Positions 17,914 through 25,928 of a stretch of DNA of 40,799 bases are shown here, one piece after another. The notes under the pieces are model-generated. The model had not been told where the DNA came from. It saw only the letters and a program-made list of their open reading frames with translations, and ran no database searches. A program made the position numbers and the translations under genes. The DNA lies in assembly GCA_964511065.1 (NCBI GenBank), contig CAZEEG010000046.1:1-40799 (forward strand), in the 5' to 3' direction. The stretch's first letter is position 1. Every line of letters starts with the position of its first letter. The DNA comes from CALBRZ01 sp964511065 (lineage in GTDB: Bacteria; Planctomycetota; Planctomycetia; Pirellulales; S012-138).

Positions 17914-18351
17914 ATGATCCTTACGGGAAGCTATAGCCGCTCGCTCGATGAGAAGCTGCGAATTGCCATCCCGAAGGAAATCCGCGACGTCCTCACATTG
18001 CAACCCGGCGGCGCAATGTATGTTGCGCCCGGCACCGACGGCAGTCTGGTATTGTTCACCGAGGCGGAGTTTGCCCGCTTCGCGCAGCGTCTGGAGGCCA
18101 GTTCGCCAACCCAACAGAACGTCCGGGCCTTTATGCGGCTGTTCTACTCGCAAGCGCACCGCGTAGAGGTGGACAAGCAAGGGCGGGTCCGTATTCCGCC
18201 GGAGCTTGCTGAGCGTGCTCAATTGACCAAGGATGTGATGTTGCTGGGAGTCCGCGACCATCTCGAATTGTGGGACTTGCAGCAGTGGAAGGCGTACTGG
18301 TCCGACAAGAGCGGCGATTACGACAACCTGGCCGAGTCGGCTTTGCAGTAA
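17914..18351 (+). CDS. mraZ: Transcriptional regulator MraZ
   Basis: A 145-residue protein with the two tandem SpoVT/AbrB-like halves of MraZ. The first half is MILTGSYSRSLDEKLRIAIP followed by KEIRD; the second repeats the pattern as SQAHRVEVDKQGRVRIPPELAERAQL (about residues 81-106), ending in LLGVRDHLELWDLQQWKAYW. Length is normal. MraZ forms ring oligomers and represses the division and cell-wall (dcw) operon by binding TGGG repeats. Here it is not followed by rsmH/mraW, fts or mur genes, so it is an orphan. The ATG at 17914 is chosen because it begins the conserved N-terminus; a GTG at 17893 lies within the operator. Auto-repression is the simplest expectation from the adjoining boxes; other targets must be elsewhere. 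Confidence 0.93.
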   Translation: MILTGSYSRSLDEKLRIAIPKEIRDVLTLQPGGAMYVAPGTDGSLVLFTEAEFARFAQRLEASSPTQQNVRAFMRLFYSQAHRVEVDKQGRVRIPPELAERAQLTKDVMLLGVRDHLELWDLQQWKAYWSDKSGDYDNLAESALQ

Positions 18352-18502
18352 ACCAATTCCTGATCCCAGATCATACCGAGCCATCGGGCCAGCCCGGCCG
18401 AGTGATGCCGCATTCCTTCGGCCGAGCCGCCAGGTTTCGGGAGCGATTGGAGAAGCGTATAGCAGGCGACGTCCGTCCGTTTGTTCGCCAAGCGTAAGTA
18501 CA

Positions 18503-18555
18503 TGAGCAATGGGTTGCGGCCACCGACTATTGCTCACCGGACTCAACGAGTCCGG
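18503..18555 (+). ncRNA. Two adjacent hairpins, possible structured RNA or mraZ 3' UTR
   Basis: TGAGCAAT (18503-18510) pairs with ATTGCTCA (18529-18536), an 8-bp perfect stem. Directly after it, CCGGACTC (18537-18544) pairs with GAGTCCGG (18548-18555) around an AAC loop, another 8-bp perfect stem. An intrinsic terminator follows 80 nt later. The whole may be the mraZ 3' UTR or a separate small RNA. It does not match the cores I know for RNase P RNA, tmRNA, 6S or SRP RNA. Confidence 0.35.
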
Positions 18556-18634
18556 CAATGTCTTGCGGGTACGGAAGCAAGAAGCCTCCGGCTGCGAACA
18601 GCGTGCCGTGCCACCTTGTGACCCGGCACTGCAA

Positions 18635-18684
18635 GCACCCTCCCATTCCCAGTTTCACGGATGTCGGGGAGGGTGCCTTTTTTT
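18635..18684 (+). terminator. Intrinsic terminator downstream of mraZ
   Basis: GCACCCTCCC (18635-18644) pairs with GGGAGGGTGC (18667-18676), a 10-bp GC-rich stem with a 22-nt loop, followed by C and seven T and further T-rich sequence. It would end transcripts from mraZ or from an RNA encoded in the preceding 280 nt. Confidence 0.8.
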
Positions 18685-18875
18685 CTCTTTTTCTCTTATC
18701 GCTTTCAACCGATCCATCTGTGGTTGAGCCGGCGACCGCGATCCATCTTGGCCGCGCGGCTTAATCCCCTCGGGCCTGCGGAAGGCTGCCGGATATTTTT
18801 CCTGGCCGCCGCAGTACCTGGAGCAGGCACGTTTGCCAGCCTCAAGCCAGTCGGTCACGGAGCGCGGCCGGCCAA

Positions 18876-18905
18876 TGAGCTAAGGGTTGCTGAGCCAAGG
18901 GTTGC
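18876..18905. repeat. 15-bp tandem direct repeat
   Basis: TGAGCTAAGGGTTGC (18876-18890) is followed at once by TGAGCCAAGGGTTGC (18891-18905); 14 of 15 bases are identical. It lies 80 bp before the membrane protein start and could be a regulator site or a simple local duplication. Confidence 0.7.
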
Positions 18906-18985
18906 CCGGAGCGGTGCGCTAAGGTACCGTCAGGCCGTCGGGTAGTCGGCCCCCCCCCACGTATCCTGCGATTCCTGCGACTGCT

Positions 18986-19795
18986 ATGCGGTACGAGCGT
19001 CTTGATGCTGAGCGGATCGTCCACACGCTGCACGGCATCGTGCGCCGCATCCAGCGCCGATTCCCGGGGGCCGGCCTGGTCAACGTCGCCGAAGAGTTAC
19101 GGTCGGTTGCCGAGAAGGCAGCCCAGCGGGCCAACGAAATCCGCCGACCCTATATTGGGCTGCGGATCATCACCGCGTTGTTGGCCCTGGGGGCATTGAC
19201 GATGATCCTGCTGATCGCGTCGAACCTCCAGCTTCGCGCCAACCTGGACGATGCGGTCGTGCTGGTGGAGTTTGCCGAGGCCGCCGGCGGCACCGTACTC
19301 TTTCTGGGCGCTATTGGATTGTTTTTGTTCGGCCTTGAGAACCGCTGGAAGCGGCGCCGCGCGATGGCCGCCCTGCACGAGCTGCGGGTGCTCGCCCACA
19401 TCATCGACATGCACCAGGTGGGCAAACAACCCGAGCGGGTGCTGCTGGGCGAAGTTACCACTACCAAGACCCTGTTCGAGCTGAACCGGTACTTGAACTA
19501 CTGCACGGAACTGCTGGCGATCATCAGCAAGATTGCCGCTTTGTACATTCAGGATTTTCCCGACCCGTTGGCGGTAACGGCCGTCGACGACGTGGAAAAG
19601 CTGGCCAGCGGCCTGGCCGACCGCATCTGGCAAAAGCTCCAGGTTGTCGCCGATTCGCTGCGGCGAGGCGATTTTACGGCAGTGGATGTGACGGCCGCCG
19701 TGGATCATGGCTTCACCGATGCCACCCCGGTCGATGGCGCACTGCCCAAGCGGGCCGATAAGACCCGCGAAGACCCTTCCGCGCCCCAAACGTAA
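18986..19795 (+). CDS. Membrane protein, function unknown
   Basis: A 269-residue protein. The N-terminus (1-58) is charged and helical (IVHTLHGIVRRIQRRF, ELRSVAEKAAQRANEI). Two transmembrane segments follow: about 59-82 (IITALLALGALTMILLIASNL) and about 100-118 (GGTVLFLGAIGLFLFGL). The rest is cytoplasmic and helical: KRRRAMAALHELRVLAHIID, then LFELNRYLNYCTELLAIISKIAALY and LASGLADRIWQKLQVVADSL. The positive KRRR after the second helix supports cytoplasmic ends. It reads as a real conserved-type protein but I recognise no family. No signal peptide or catalytic motif is visible. The next gene begins about 100 bp downstream on the same strand, so the two may share a transcript. Confidence 0.7.
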   Translation: MRYERLDAERIVHTLHGIVRRIQRRFPGAGLVNVAEELRSVAEKAAQRANEIRRPYIGLRIITALLALGALTMILLIASNLQLRANLDDAVVLVEFAEAAGGTVLFLGAIGLFLFGLENRWKRRRAMAALHELRVLAHIIDMHQVGKQPERVLLGEVTTTKTLFELNRYLNYCTELLAIISKIAALYIQDFPDPLAVTAVDDVEKLASGLADRIWQKLQVVADSLRRGDFTAVDVTAAVDHGFTDATPVDGALPKRADKTREDPSAPQT

Positions 19796-19897
19796 ACGGT
19801 GCCGTCGGCAAGCAGCCTGTGACCGCGCCCCCCTGTTCCCACGGCGTGGACGTGAGGCCGCCTCTGCGGGGCGATGCATCCCCGGTCCAGCGCCGAT

Positions 19898-22273
19898 ATG
19901 CTTAAGGATGAACGGGCCGCCACGTCGCTCGCCGGCCAAGTGGCGACGCCCTCCTGCCTCAGCAATCCTCCAGGTTTGAACCTTCCGACCTTGGCAACCG
20001 CCCGCACCGATATCCTCGCTTTGACACTCGACGACCTGGTGGCCTTCAGCAACCGGGGCACGGTGAAACGCGCTCTGAAAGAGGTTCAAGAAAACCTCGT
20101 GGTAGCGAAGCTTGTTGAAACCCCCGCCGGCGAAGTCACCTTCCACTGGGACGATGGCCGCGTTTCCACGCTGCCCGAGGGCGGCACGCTCCGCGACGGC
20201 CGTTGCACCTGCCCGGCCGCTGGAATCTGCCGGTGCTTGATCCGGGCCGTATTGGCGTACCAGCAGCGCCATGTGGGAGGTGAGGGTTCGGCCCCGCCTG
20301 CCGAAAGCGCCCCGCAGGCCGCAGCGCCGCCGTCGGGCGAAGGTGGCGCAACGGTCCCGGCCGATTTGGACCTTTCACCCGGGGACGAGTCACCTCAAGG
20401 AGGCCAGCCCAGCGACGGGATGGCTCTGACCGATCGCGCGCAGGCGGCCGCTGCACCGTCGTGGGACCCTGGCAACATCAGCGATGAGCAACTGGCTCAA
20501 TCCTTCACCAAGGCGCAACTCACCAAGGCCCGCAAGGCGTTTGAACAGGGGGAACTGGTTGAACTGGTCCGAGGTGCCAAACCGCAGGCACATTTTCACC
20601 AGCGATCCACCACGATCCGGTTCCTGGTGCCGGGCGACCCGCGGTACTTTCACTGCGATTGTGCGGAACATGCGTCGTGCGGTTGCGCCCCGCTGGCTGT
20701 TTGGGCCTTTCGGCAACTGCCGGCCGATCGCGAGGCCGGGCTGGTTTCCACGCAAGCCGTCAAGGCTCTGGTGCCGGCCGAACTGCTGGACACTATTGCG
20801 CAACTGCTCGCCGAGATGATCGAAATCGGCCTGGGCAATGTTCCTGGTGCATGGAAGGACCGTTTGGTTCGGGCCGCCGCACGGTGCCGCGCAGAAGGGC
20901 TGCCTTGGCCGGCTGAGATCATCGGCGAAATGCTTCACCTGCACCAGCAGTACCACGAACATAGCGCGCTGTTTGAAAGCCAGTCGCTGGCCGCGTTGGC
21001 TGGCGAATTGCTCATCCGCTGTGATGCCATCCAGAACCAACCGCCAAGCGTACCCCAACTGCTGGTACGCGGCGCCGCCAACGACACGCTCACCGAGGTC
21101 GGTTCGGCCAGGCTGGCCGGCTTGGGCTGCTGGGTGGCTCACCGGCGGCGGAGTATCGAAATGTTCGCGTTCTTGCAGGACAGCGACTCGGGCACCTTGG
21201 TCGCTGTCAACCGGAACTTTGAAAACCCATCCGACGCTCCAACCCATCACGACTTTGCAAATCTGGCCCGCCGTGCCATCACCAGGGGTATGTCGCTGGC
21301 CGCCATCGGCTCAGGCATCCTGGTCGTTCAAGGAGCCAAGCGCACCGCTAACCGGCGGCTGGTCCTGGGACGCAAGCCCGCGGCGTTGCACAGCCAGGCA
21401 TTCGCTTGGGAAAAGCTGCGGCCGCCGCTGCTGATCGACGACTTCGCCGCGCTCGATGCTCAACGGGCATCGCTGCCGCCCTCGTCGCTGCGACCTCGCC
21501 GCGTGACCGAGGACCTGTATGTGCTGGAAGTCGCGCAGGTAGAAGCCGTGGAATACGACCCGATCGCGCAGACGATTCGGGCAACACTTCGCGATGACCG
21601 TGGCGGGGTGGCCGAACTGCGCCATCCCTATACCACCGGCGGCCAGAGCGGTTTTGAAGCCCTGCTCACAACACTAGGACATGTGGCCCCCGGACGACCA
21701 GAGGAACGGCAAAGCGGCGATGGCCTTTATGTCAAGTACGTGGCTGGCCGCGTGCAGCGCAGCGCCGCCATGCTGGCAATCGCTCCCACCTGTGTTGTGT
21801 TTGAAACGCCGCAGGGTCGCATGGCCCTGCAGCCTTGGGTCGATACGGCCAGCGAAGCCCAGCGGATTGTGGCGGCCGTGCCCGGCATCGACCGGCCCGA
21901 GGAAACGGCAGACGAAGCGCCACATTCACAAAATCATGGAACGGATGCGGGCGGGGCGAATGATTCCGCCACCTGGCCGGATGATGCTCTGAACCTGCTG
22001 GGCGAATTGTTTCTGCTGGGGGCTCGCCGCGCGGACGCCAGTATGGTTCGACAATGGCACGATTTGGCCGCCCAGGGCGAAAGCTACGGCTACGACCGCT
22101 TATCACAGTCCGTCCACCGTCTGGCCCAGGCTCTGGAGGAAAAGTCGCACCAGACACGGTGGAATCCCAAGCATGCCGTGGAACTTGCGACCGCCTTGGC
22201 CGTAGCCTTGCGGATGGCGATGGACATGCCGCCGGTTCAACCGCCGGCGGCCTCTCCCTTGGCCCGGGCGTAA
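19898..22273 (+). CDS. Large protein with two SWIM-like CxCx5CxC zinc-binding motifs
   Basis: A 791-residue cytoplasmic-type protein. Two copies of a SWIM-like motif are visible, CTCPAAGICRC (103-113) and CDCAEHASCGC (253-263). Both are CxC-x5-CxC, with Cys in place of the usual final His. Each follows the same pattern: a helix (GTVKRALKEV; LTKARKAFEQG), beta strands and then the motif, so the N-terminal 270 residues look like an internal duplication. They are joined by an Ala/Pro/Gly-rich linker (about 125-190). The remaining 500 residues are alpha/beta without motifs I recognise. SWIM domains bind DNA or proteins. The start at 19898 is uncertain; an in-frame ATG at 19874 is possible. The 3' end overlaps the opposing nucleotidyltransferase gene by 37 bp. 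Confidence 0.7.
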   Translation: MLKDERAATSLAGQVATPSCLSNPPGLNLPTLATARTDILALTLDDLVAFSNRGTVKRALKEVQENLVVAKLVETPAGEVTFHWDDGRVSTLPEGGTLRDGRCTCPAAGICRCLIRAVLAYQQRHVGGEGSAPPAESAPQAAAPPSGEGGATVPADLDLSPGDESPQGGQPSDGMALTDRAQAAAAPSWDPGNISDEQLAQSFTKAQLTKARKAFEQGELVELVRGAKPQAHFHQRSTTIRFLVPGDPRYFHCDCAEHASCGCAPLAVWAFRQLPADREAGLVSTQAVKALVPAELLDTIAQLLAEMIEIGLGNVPGAWKDRLVRAAARCRAEGLPWPAEIIGEMLHLHQQYHEHSALFESQSLAALAGELLIRCDAIQNQPPSVPQLLVRGAANDTLTEVGSARLAGLGCWVAHRRRSIEMFAFLQDSDSGTLVAVNRNFENPSDAPTHHDFANLARRAITRGMSLAAIGSGILVVQGAKRTANRRLVLGRKPAALHSQAFAWEKLRPPLLIDDFAALDAQRASLPPSSLRPRRVTEDLYVLEVAQVEAVEYDPIAQTIRATLRDDRGGVAELRHPYTTGGQSGFEALLTTLGHVAPGRPEERQSGDGLYVKYVAGRVQRSAAMLAIAPTCVVFETPQGRMALQPWVDTASEAQRIVAAVPGIDRPEETADEAPHSQNHGTDAGGANDSATWPDDALNLLGELFLLGARRADASMVRQWHDLAAQGESYGYDRLSQSVHRLAQALEEKSHQTRWNPKHAVELATALAVALRMAMDMPPVQPPAASPLARA

Positions 22274-22848
22274 TCGTCGGGCGTGTCAATATCGGCGGCT
22301 CGCGGCATCGCAAAGGGTACTTCGCAGACCGGCCTTTGCGTCAGCAGGGCATTGACGCCCTGGTTCTCGCCCAGACGGTTGACGTCGTCGGCCAGCAGCC
22401 AGGGGAACAGCACCGGGTGGCCGCGCCGCCCGTCGTGCGTCGGCACCAGGATTTCTTGACCGCGGCGTGCATGTTCCGCCAACAGACCGCGGATCACCTC
22501 AGCAGGAAGCTCAGGAATGTCGGCCGGCGCCAACAGCCAGGCATCGGCGGGTTGGGGCCGCCATCGCGCGGCGACGTACTCCAGCGCCAGGCGGACCGAC
22601 GCTTTCATGTCGGGCGGAGGATCCCGGGCAACCACGACTTCAGCCCCGGCTTTTCTCGCTATTTGAGCCAGTTGCATATCGGATGGATGAACCACCACGA
22701 TGCGATGGTCAACACCTGCCGCCTTCCACCGGCTCAATCCTTCCTCCACGATGGTATGATGCCGCCACGGCAGCAGCAGCTTGGCCGTGCCCATGCGGCG
22801 GCTGCGCCCGGCGGCGGGTACGATGGCAAAGGAACGCCCGATGTTCAA
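22237..22848 (-). CDS. MobA/MocA-like nucleotidyltransferase
   Basis: A 203-residue NTP transferase. The N-terminal signature SFAIVPAAGRSRRMGTAKLLLPW matches the LAAGxSxRMGxxKxLLP motif of molybdenum cofactor cytidylyl/guanylyl transferases. Later motifs are IVVVHPSDMQLAQIA, AWLLAPADIPELPAEVI (the metal-binding DxP loop) and PTHDGRRGHPVLFP, which is characteristic of the MocA/CoxI side of the family. The C-terminus IDTPDDYARAK is also typical. The proposed start is a TTG at 22848, which gives normal family length; the open frame runs on to 23157 but would cross the divergent deacetylase gene. The likely reaction is transfer of CMP or GMP to molybdopterin. moaC, encoded 9.6 kb away, fits that pathway. 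A sugar-nucleotide role cannot be excluded. Confidence 0.8.
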   Translation of the reverse strand: MNIGRSFAIVPAAGRSRRMGTAKLLLPWRHHTIVEEGLSRWKAAGVDHRIVVVHPSDMQLAQIARKAGAEVVVARDPPPDMKASVRLALEYVAARWRPQPADAWLLAPADIPELPAEVIRGLLAEHARRGQEILVPTHDGRRGHPVLFPWLLADDVNRLGENQGVNALLTQRPVCEVPFAMPRAADIDTPDDYARAKGEAAGG

Positions 22849-23057
22849 TGCACGCTGCTCGCATGGAGAAGGAAAGGGTTCGGCCGGCGCCGCTGGTGCG
22901 TCTGTTTCAACCCCTTCGAGTTGAAACGATGTGCTTCTGCCATATCGTTCCGCAAGAGTGCGAGGGGGAACGGGCGACCAACGGCCCTGCTCTTCGGAAC
23001 GACATACCCCTACCATATCGCCCCGCAGGTGACCTGACCAATCCCGGCAATCGACCA

Positions 23058-23966
23058 ATGCCATTGACGCTGTTTCGTACGGACCTGTTTCCGATGCCGC
23101 TCCCGCCGGAGCACCGCTTTCCGCTGGCCAAGTATGCAGGCGTGGTGCGTTGGGCACAGCGGCAGGGCCAGCGGTTTGAGCTGCGGATTGCCCCGGCGGC
23201 CTCCGACGAGCAGCTACTGCTGGTCCATACGCCGGACTATCTTCAGCGACTTGTGGCCGGCCAGCTCACGCCGCTGGAAATTCGGCGGATCGGTTTTCCC
23301 TGGTCGGCCGAGTTGGTGGAGCGCTCGCGACGTTCGGTGGGGGCAACCATTGCGGCGGCCACGGTTGCATGGCGGCGGGGCTTCGCCGCCAATCTTGCCG
23401 GAGGCACCCACCACGCCTTTGCCGATAGCGGGCAAGGCTACTGCGTATTCAACGATGTTGCCGTGGCCGCCCGCGTGCTGCAGCGCGAGGTCGGGCCCGT
23501 TCCGATCGCCGTCATCGACTGCGACGTTCATCAAGGCAACGGTACGGCCGCCATTTTCGCCGGTGATCCGAGCGTATTGACGTTCTCCATCCACGGGGCG
23601 AAAAACTTCCCGTTCCGCAAATGCGATGGCGACATTGATATTGGCCTGGCCGATGGGACAGGCGATACCGCATACCTGGCGGCCCTGGAAGCTGGACTGT
23701 ACCAGGCGCTCGATCGAGCCCGGCCTCGCCTTGCGTTCTACATTGCCGGAGCGGACCCTTACGTGGGCGATCGCCTGGGACGACTGGCGCTGTCGCAGCA
23801 AGGGTTAGCTGCACGCGATCGGATGGTGATGGCGGCCTGCCGCGATCGCCGCATCCCCGTGGCCTTGGCCCTCGGCGGGGGCTATGCGCCCAATATTGAC
23901 GACATCGTGTCCATCCATACCCAATCGCTGGAAGTCGCCCAAGAAGTGTTCGCGGGCGGAGACTGA
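23058..23966 (+). CDS. Histone deacetylase superfamily protein
   Basis: A 302-residue zinc-dependent deacetylase-like enzyme, of the length and style of HDAC11/class IV and bacterial acetoin-utilisation-like deacetylases. The active site is intact: HH in GGTHHAF (115-121), zinc ligands D156 and H158 in VIDCDVHQGNGTA, D233 in AGADPYVGDRLGRL, and the Gly-rich ALALGGGYAPN carrying the catalytic Tyr. The ATG at 23058 begins the family-like N-terminus MPLTLFRTDLF; the frame is open far upstream without similarity. Likely substrates are acetylated lysines or small acetylated amines. Since the GNAT-fusion gene at 5233-7914 may acetylate proteins, the two could oppose each other, but nothing in the sequence shows it. 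It is divergent to the nucleotidyltransferase. Confidence 0.92.
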   Translation: MPLTLFRTDLFPMPLPPEHRFPLAKYAGVVRWAQRQGQRFELRIAPAASDEQLLLVHTPDYLQRLVAGQLTPLEIRRIGFPWSAELVERSRRSVGATIAAATVAWRRGFAANLAGGTHHAFADSGQGYCVFNDVAVAARVLQREVGPVPIAVIDCDVHQGNGTAAIFAGDPSVLTFSIHGAKNFPFRKCDGDIDIGLADGTGDTAYLAALEAGLYQALDRARPRLAFYIAGADPYVGDRLGRLALSQQGLAARDRMVMAACRDRRIPVALALGGGYAPNIDDIVSIHTQSLEVAQEVFAGGD

Positions 23967-24111
23967 ACGGTGCCGCCCCCCGAAGCAGCGGGTTGCATCG
24001 CTGCACGCACTCCGTGGTTGCCTCGCCCCGCTGCGGCCGACACAATGATGGCCTCGGTAGCGTTTGTGCTGGGCGTTGCTTCCCCATTCATTCTCAAAGT
24101 GGCTGCTTGTC

Positions 24112-25530
24112 ATGGCCAACGAGCTTTGCTTTTTGACGGCTGTCGAACTGGAGCGGCGCATTCGCAGCCGTGAGCTTTCAGCCCGCGAGGTGATGGAGGC
24201 CCACCTGGAGCAGATTGACCGCGTCAATCCCAAGGTCAATGCAATCATCACGTACTTGCCGGATCATGCCCGGCAGGGTGCGGCCGCGGCCGACGAAAAG
24301 CAGGCCCGGGGCGAACCGCTGGGCCCGCTGCATGGCCTGCCGGTAGCGCACAAGGACCTGGTTACCACCGCGGGAATCCGAACCACCTGGGGCTCGCCCA
24401 TCTACCGGGACTTTGTGCCCGAGCAGGACGCGCTCATTGTCGAGCGGCTCAAGCAGGGCGGCGCCATCACGATCGGCAAGACGAACGTGCCCGAGTTTGG
24501 CGCCGGTTCGCAAACCTTCAATGAAGTGTTCGGCGCGACGCTCAACCCTTACGATCTGACCAAGACCTGCGGCGGCAGCAGCGGCGGAGCGGCCGTGGCG
24601 GTGGCAACCGGCATGATCCCCATTGCCGACGGCAGCGATACGGGGGGCTCGCTTCGCAACCCGGCCAACTATTGCAACGTGGTGGGGTTTCGGCCTTCGC
24701 CGGGCCGCGTTCCGATGTGGCCCACCGAAACCGCCTGGTTCCCCATCTCCGTGCAGGGGCCGATTGCCCGGACGGTCGAAGACGTAGCCCTCATGCTGAC
24801 GGCGCTGGCCGGTCCCGACCCGCGTTCGCCCATCGCCATCGCCGAGCCTGGTAGCCGGTTTGCGGAGCCGCTGGACTGCGACTTCAAGAACGTGAAGATT
24901 GCCTGGAGCCGCGACCTGGGAGGACTGCCCGTCGATCCCCGCGTCACCGAGGCCATCGAAAGTCAGCGGAGCACGTTCGAACAAACGCTGGGCTGCGTGG
25001 TCGAGGATGCCCAACCCGACTTCTCCGATGCCGACGAAATCTTCAAAGCGTGGCGGGCCTGGCGGTTTGAACTGCGGTTCACCCCGCTGATCGAGCAATA
25101 CCCCGACCTGATCAAAGACACCATCCACTGGAACGCCAAGGAGGGTGCCAAGCTGACTGGGCCGCAACTCAGCCGGATCGAGAAGAAACGGACCGAGTTG
25201 TACCACCGGCTGCGGGTCTTTATGCAGCAGTATGAGTACCTGATTTGCCCGGTCAGCCAAGTGCCGCCGTTCGACGTCACCCAGCCGTACATCACCGAGA
25301 TCAACGGCCAACAGATGGGTTCGTACATCGACTGGATGAAGTCGTGCTACTACATCACGGTGACGGGTCATCCGGCCATTTCGATGCCCTGCGGCTTCAC
25401 CGCCGAGGGCCTGCCGGTGGGGGTGCAGATCGTGGGCCGGCATCAGGATGATTTTGGCGTGCTCCAGCTAGCGTATGCCTTCCAGCAAGTAACAGGCGTG
25501 GCCCAGCGGCGCCCCGAGATTGCCCTGTAG
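24112..25530 (+). CDS. Amidase signature family enzyme
   Basis: A 472-residue amidase. The Ser-cisSer-Lys triad is visible as K81 (GLPVAHKDL), S156 (CGGSSGGAAVA) and S180 (GSDTGGSLRNPA). The ATG at 24112 gives the common start MANELCFLTAVELERRIRSRELSARE-type helix. The family hydrolyses amides R-CO-NH2 to acids and ammonia. Related GatA subunits act on Glu-tRNA(Gln), but GatB and GatC are not nearby, and the C-terminal half (ITEINGQQMGSYIDWMKSCYYITVTGHPAISMPCGF) looks like stand-alone amidases. The natural substrate is not evident. It starts 146 bp after the deacetylase gene on the same strand, so co-transcription is possible. No signal peptide. Confidence 0.9.
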   Translation: MANELCFLTAVELERRIRSRELSAREVMEAHLEQIDRVNPKVNAIITYLPDHARQGAAAADEKQARGEPLGPLHGLPVAHKDLVTTAGIRTTWGSPIYRDFVPEQDALIVERLKQGGAITIGKTNVPEFGAGSQTFNEVFGATLNPYDLTKTCGGSSGGAAVAVATGMIPIADGSDTGGSLRNPANYCNVVGFRPSPGRVPMWPTETAWFPISVQGPIARTVEDVALMLTALAGPDPRSPIAIAEPGSRFAEPLDCDFKNVKIAWSRDLGGLPVDPRVTEAIESQRSTFEQTLGCVVEDAQPDFSDADEIFKAWRAWRFELRFTPLIEQYPDLIKDTIHWNAKEGAKLTGPQLSRIEKKRTELYHRLRVFMQQYEYLICPVSQVPPFDVTQPYITEINGQQMGSYIDWMKSCYYITVTGHPAISMPCGFTAEGLPVGVQIVGRHQDDFGVLQLAYAFQQVTGVAQRRPEIAL

Positions 25531-25928
25531 CCGCACCGGGCAATGCCGGCCTGGAAAGCCAGCGCGATAAGGCCAAAAACTCACCGCGGCAGGCCTTGAA
25601 ATGCCGAAGCCTCGTCGCTTGTTTGGCCTGGGGGCGCGCGGTATGTTGCATCCGCCTTTCGCCTCGAATGGTTCCGCCCGTGCCAGGTTTGTCTCGGACC
25701 GTTTGCCNNNNNNNNNNNNNNNNNNNNNNNNNNNNNNNNNNNNNNNNNNNNNNNNNNNNNNNNNNNNNNNNNNNNNNNNNNNNNNNNNNNNNNNNNNNNN
25801 NNNNNNNCTCGGACCGTTTGCCCGGAACGTTCGTCGGCACGCGCGTAGCCCCCGGGCACCTGCTGGCGCCGCTTCGCCCGTGGCATCGATCAGGTTCATC
25901 CACTCACCCGTCCTAAAGGAATATACCC
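25531..25928. other. Intergenic region containing the assembly gap
   Basis: About 400 bp between the amidase and DUF1559 genes, of which 100 are Ns. Frames on either side of the gap do not resemble proteins. The sequence before the right-hand gene carries AAAGGA as a ribosome binding site. Confidence 0.5.
25708..25807. other. Assembly gap (100 N)
   Basis: Exactly 100 Ns, the usual placeholder for a gap of unknown size. The 15 bases before it (25693-25707, CTCGGACCGTTTGCC) are identical to the 15 bases after it (25808-25822), so the two contig ends overlap and the true gap may be absent. Confidence 0.98.

Larger units (their letters stand above)
18352..18985. other. Gene-free region downstream of mraZ, hairpin-rich
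   Basis: About 630 bp without a credible gene. The first half holds two adjacent hairpins (18503-18555) and an intrinsic terminator (18635-18684). The second half, before the membrane protein gene, has a 15-bp tandem repeat at 18876-18905 and a run of nine C at about 18951-18959. Confidence 0.5.

Noticed and set aside
17644..18558. 304-codon minus-strand frame across mraZ
   Set aside because: It is the shadow of mraZ, whose sequence, operator and codon bias are unambiguous on the plus strand.
18503..18640. Possible RNase P RNA, tmRNA, 6S or SRP RNA
   Set aside because: None of the core sequences (GAGGAAAGUCC, alanine-tRNA-like ends, GGAAGGAAGCAGCC) is present; only generic hairpins remain.
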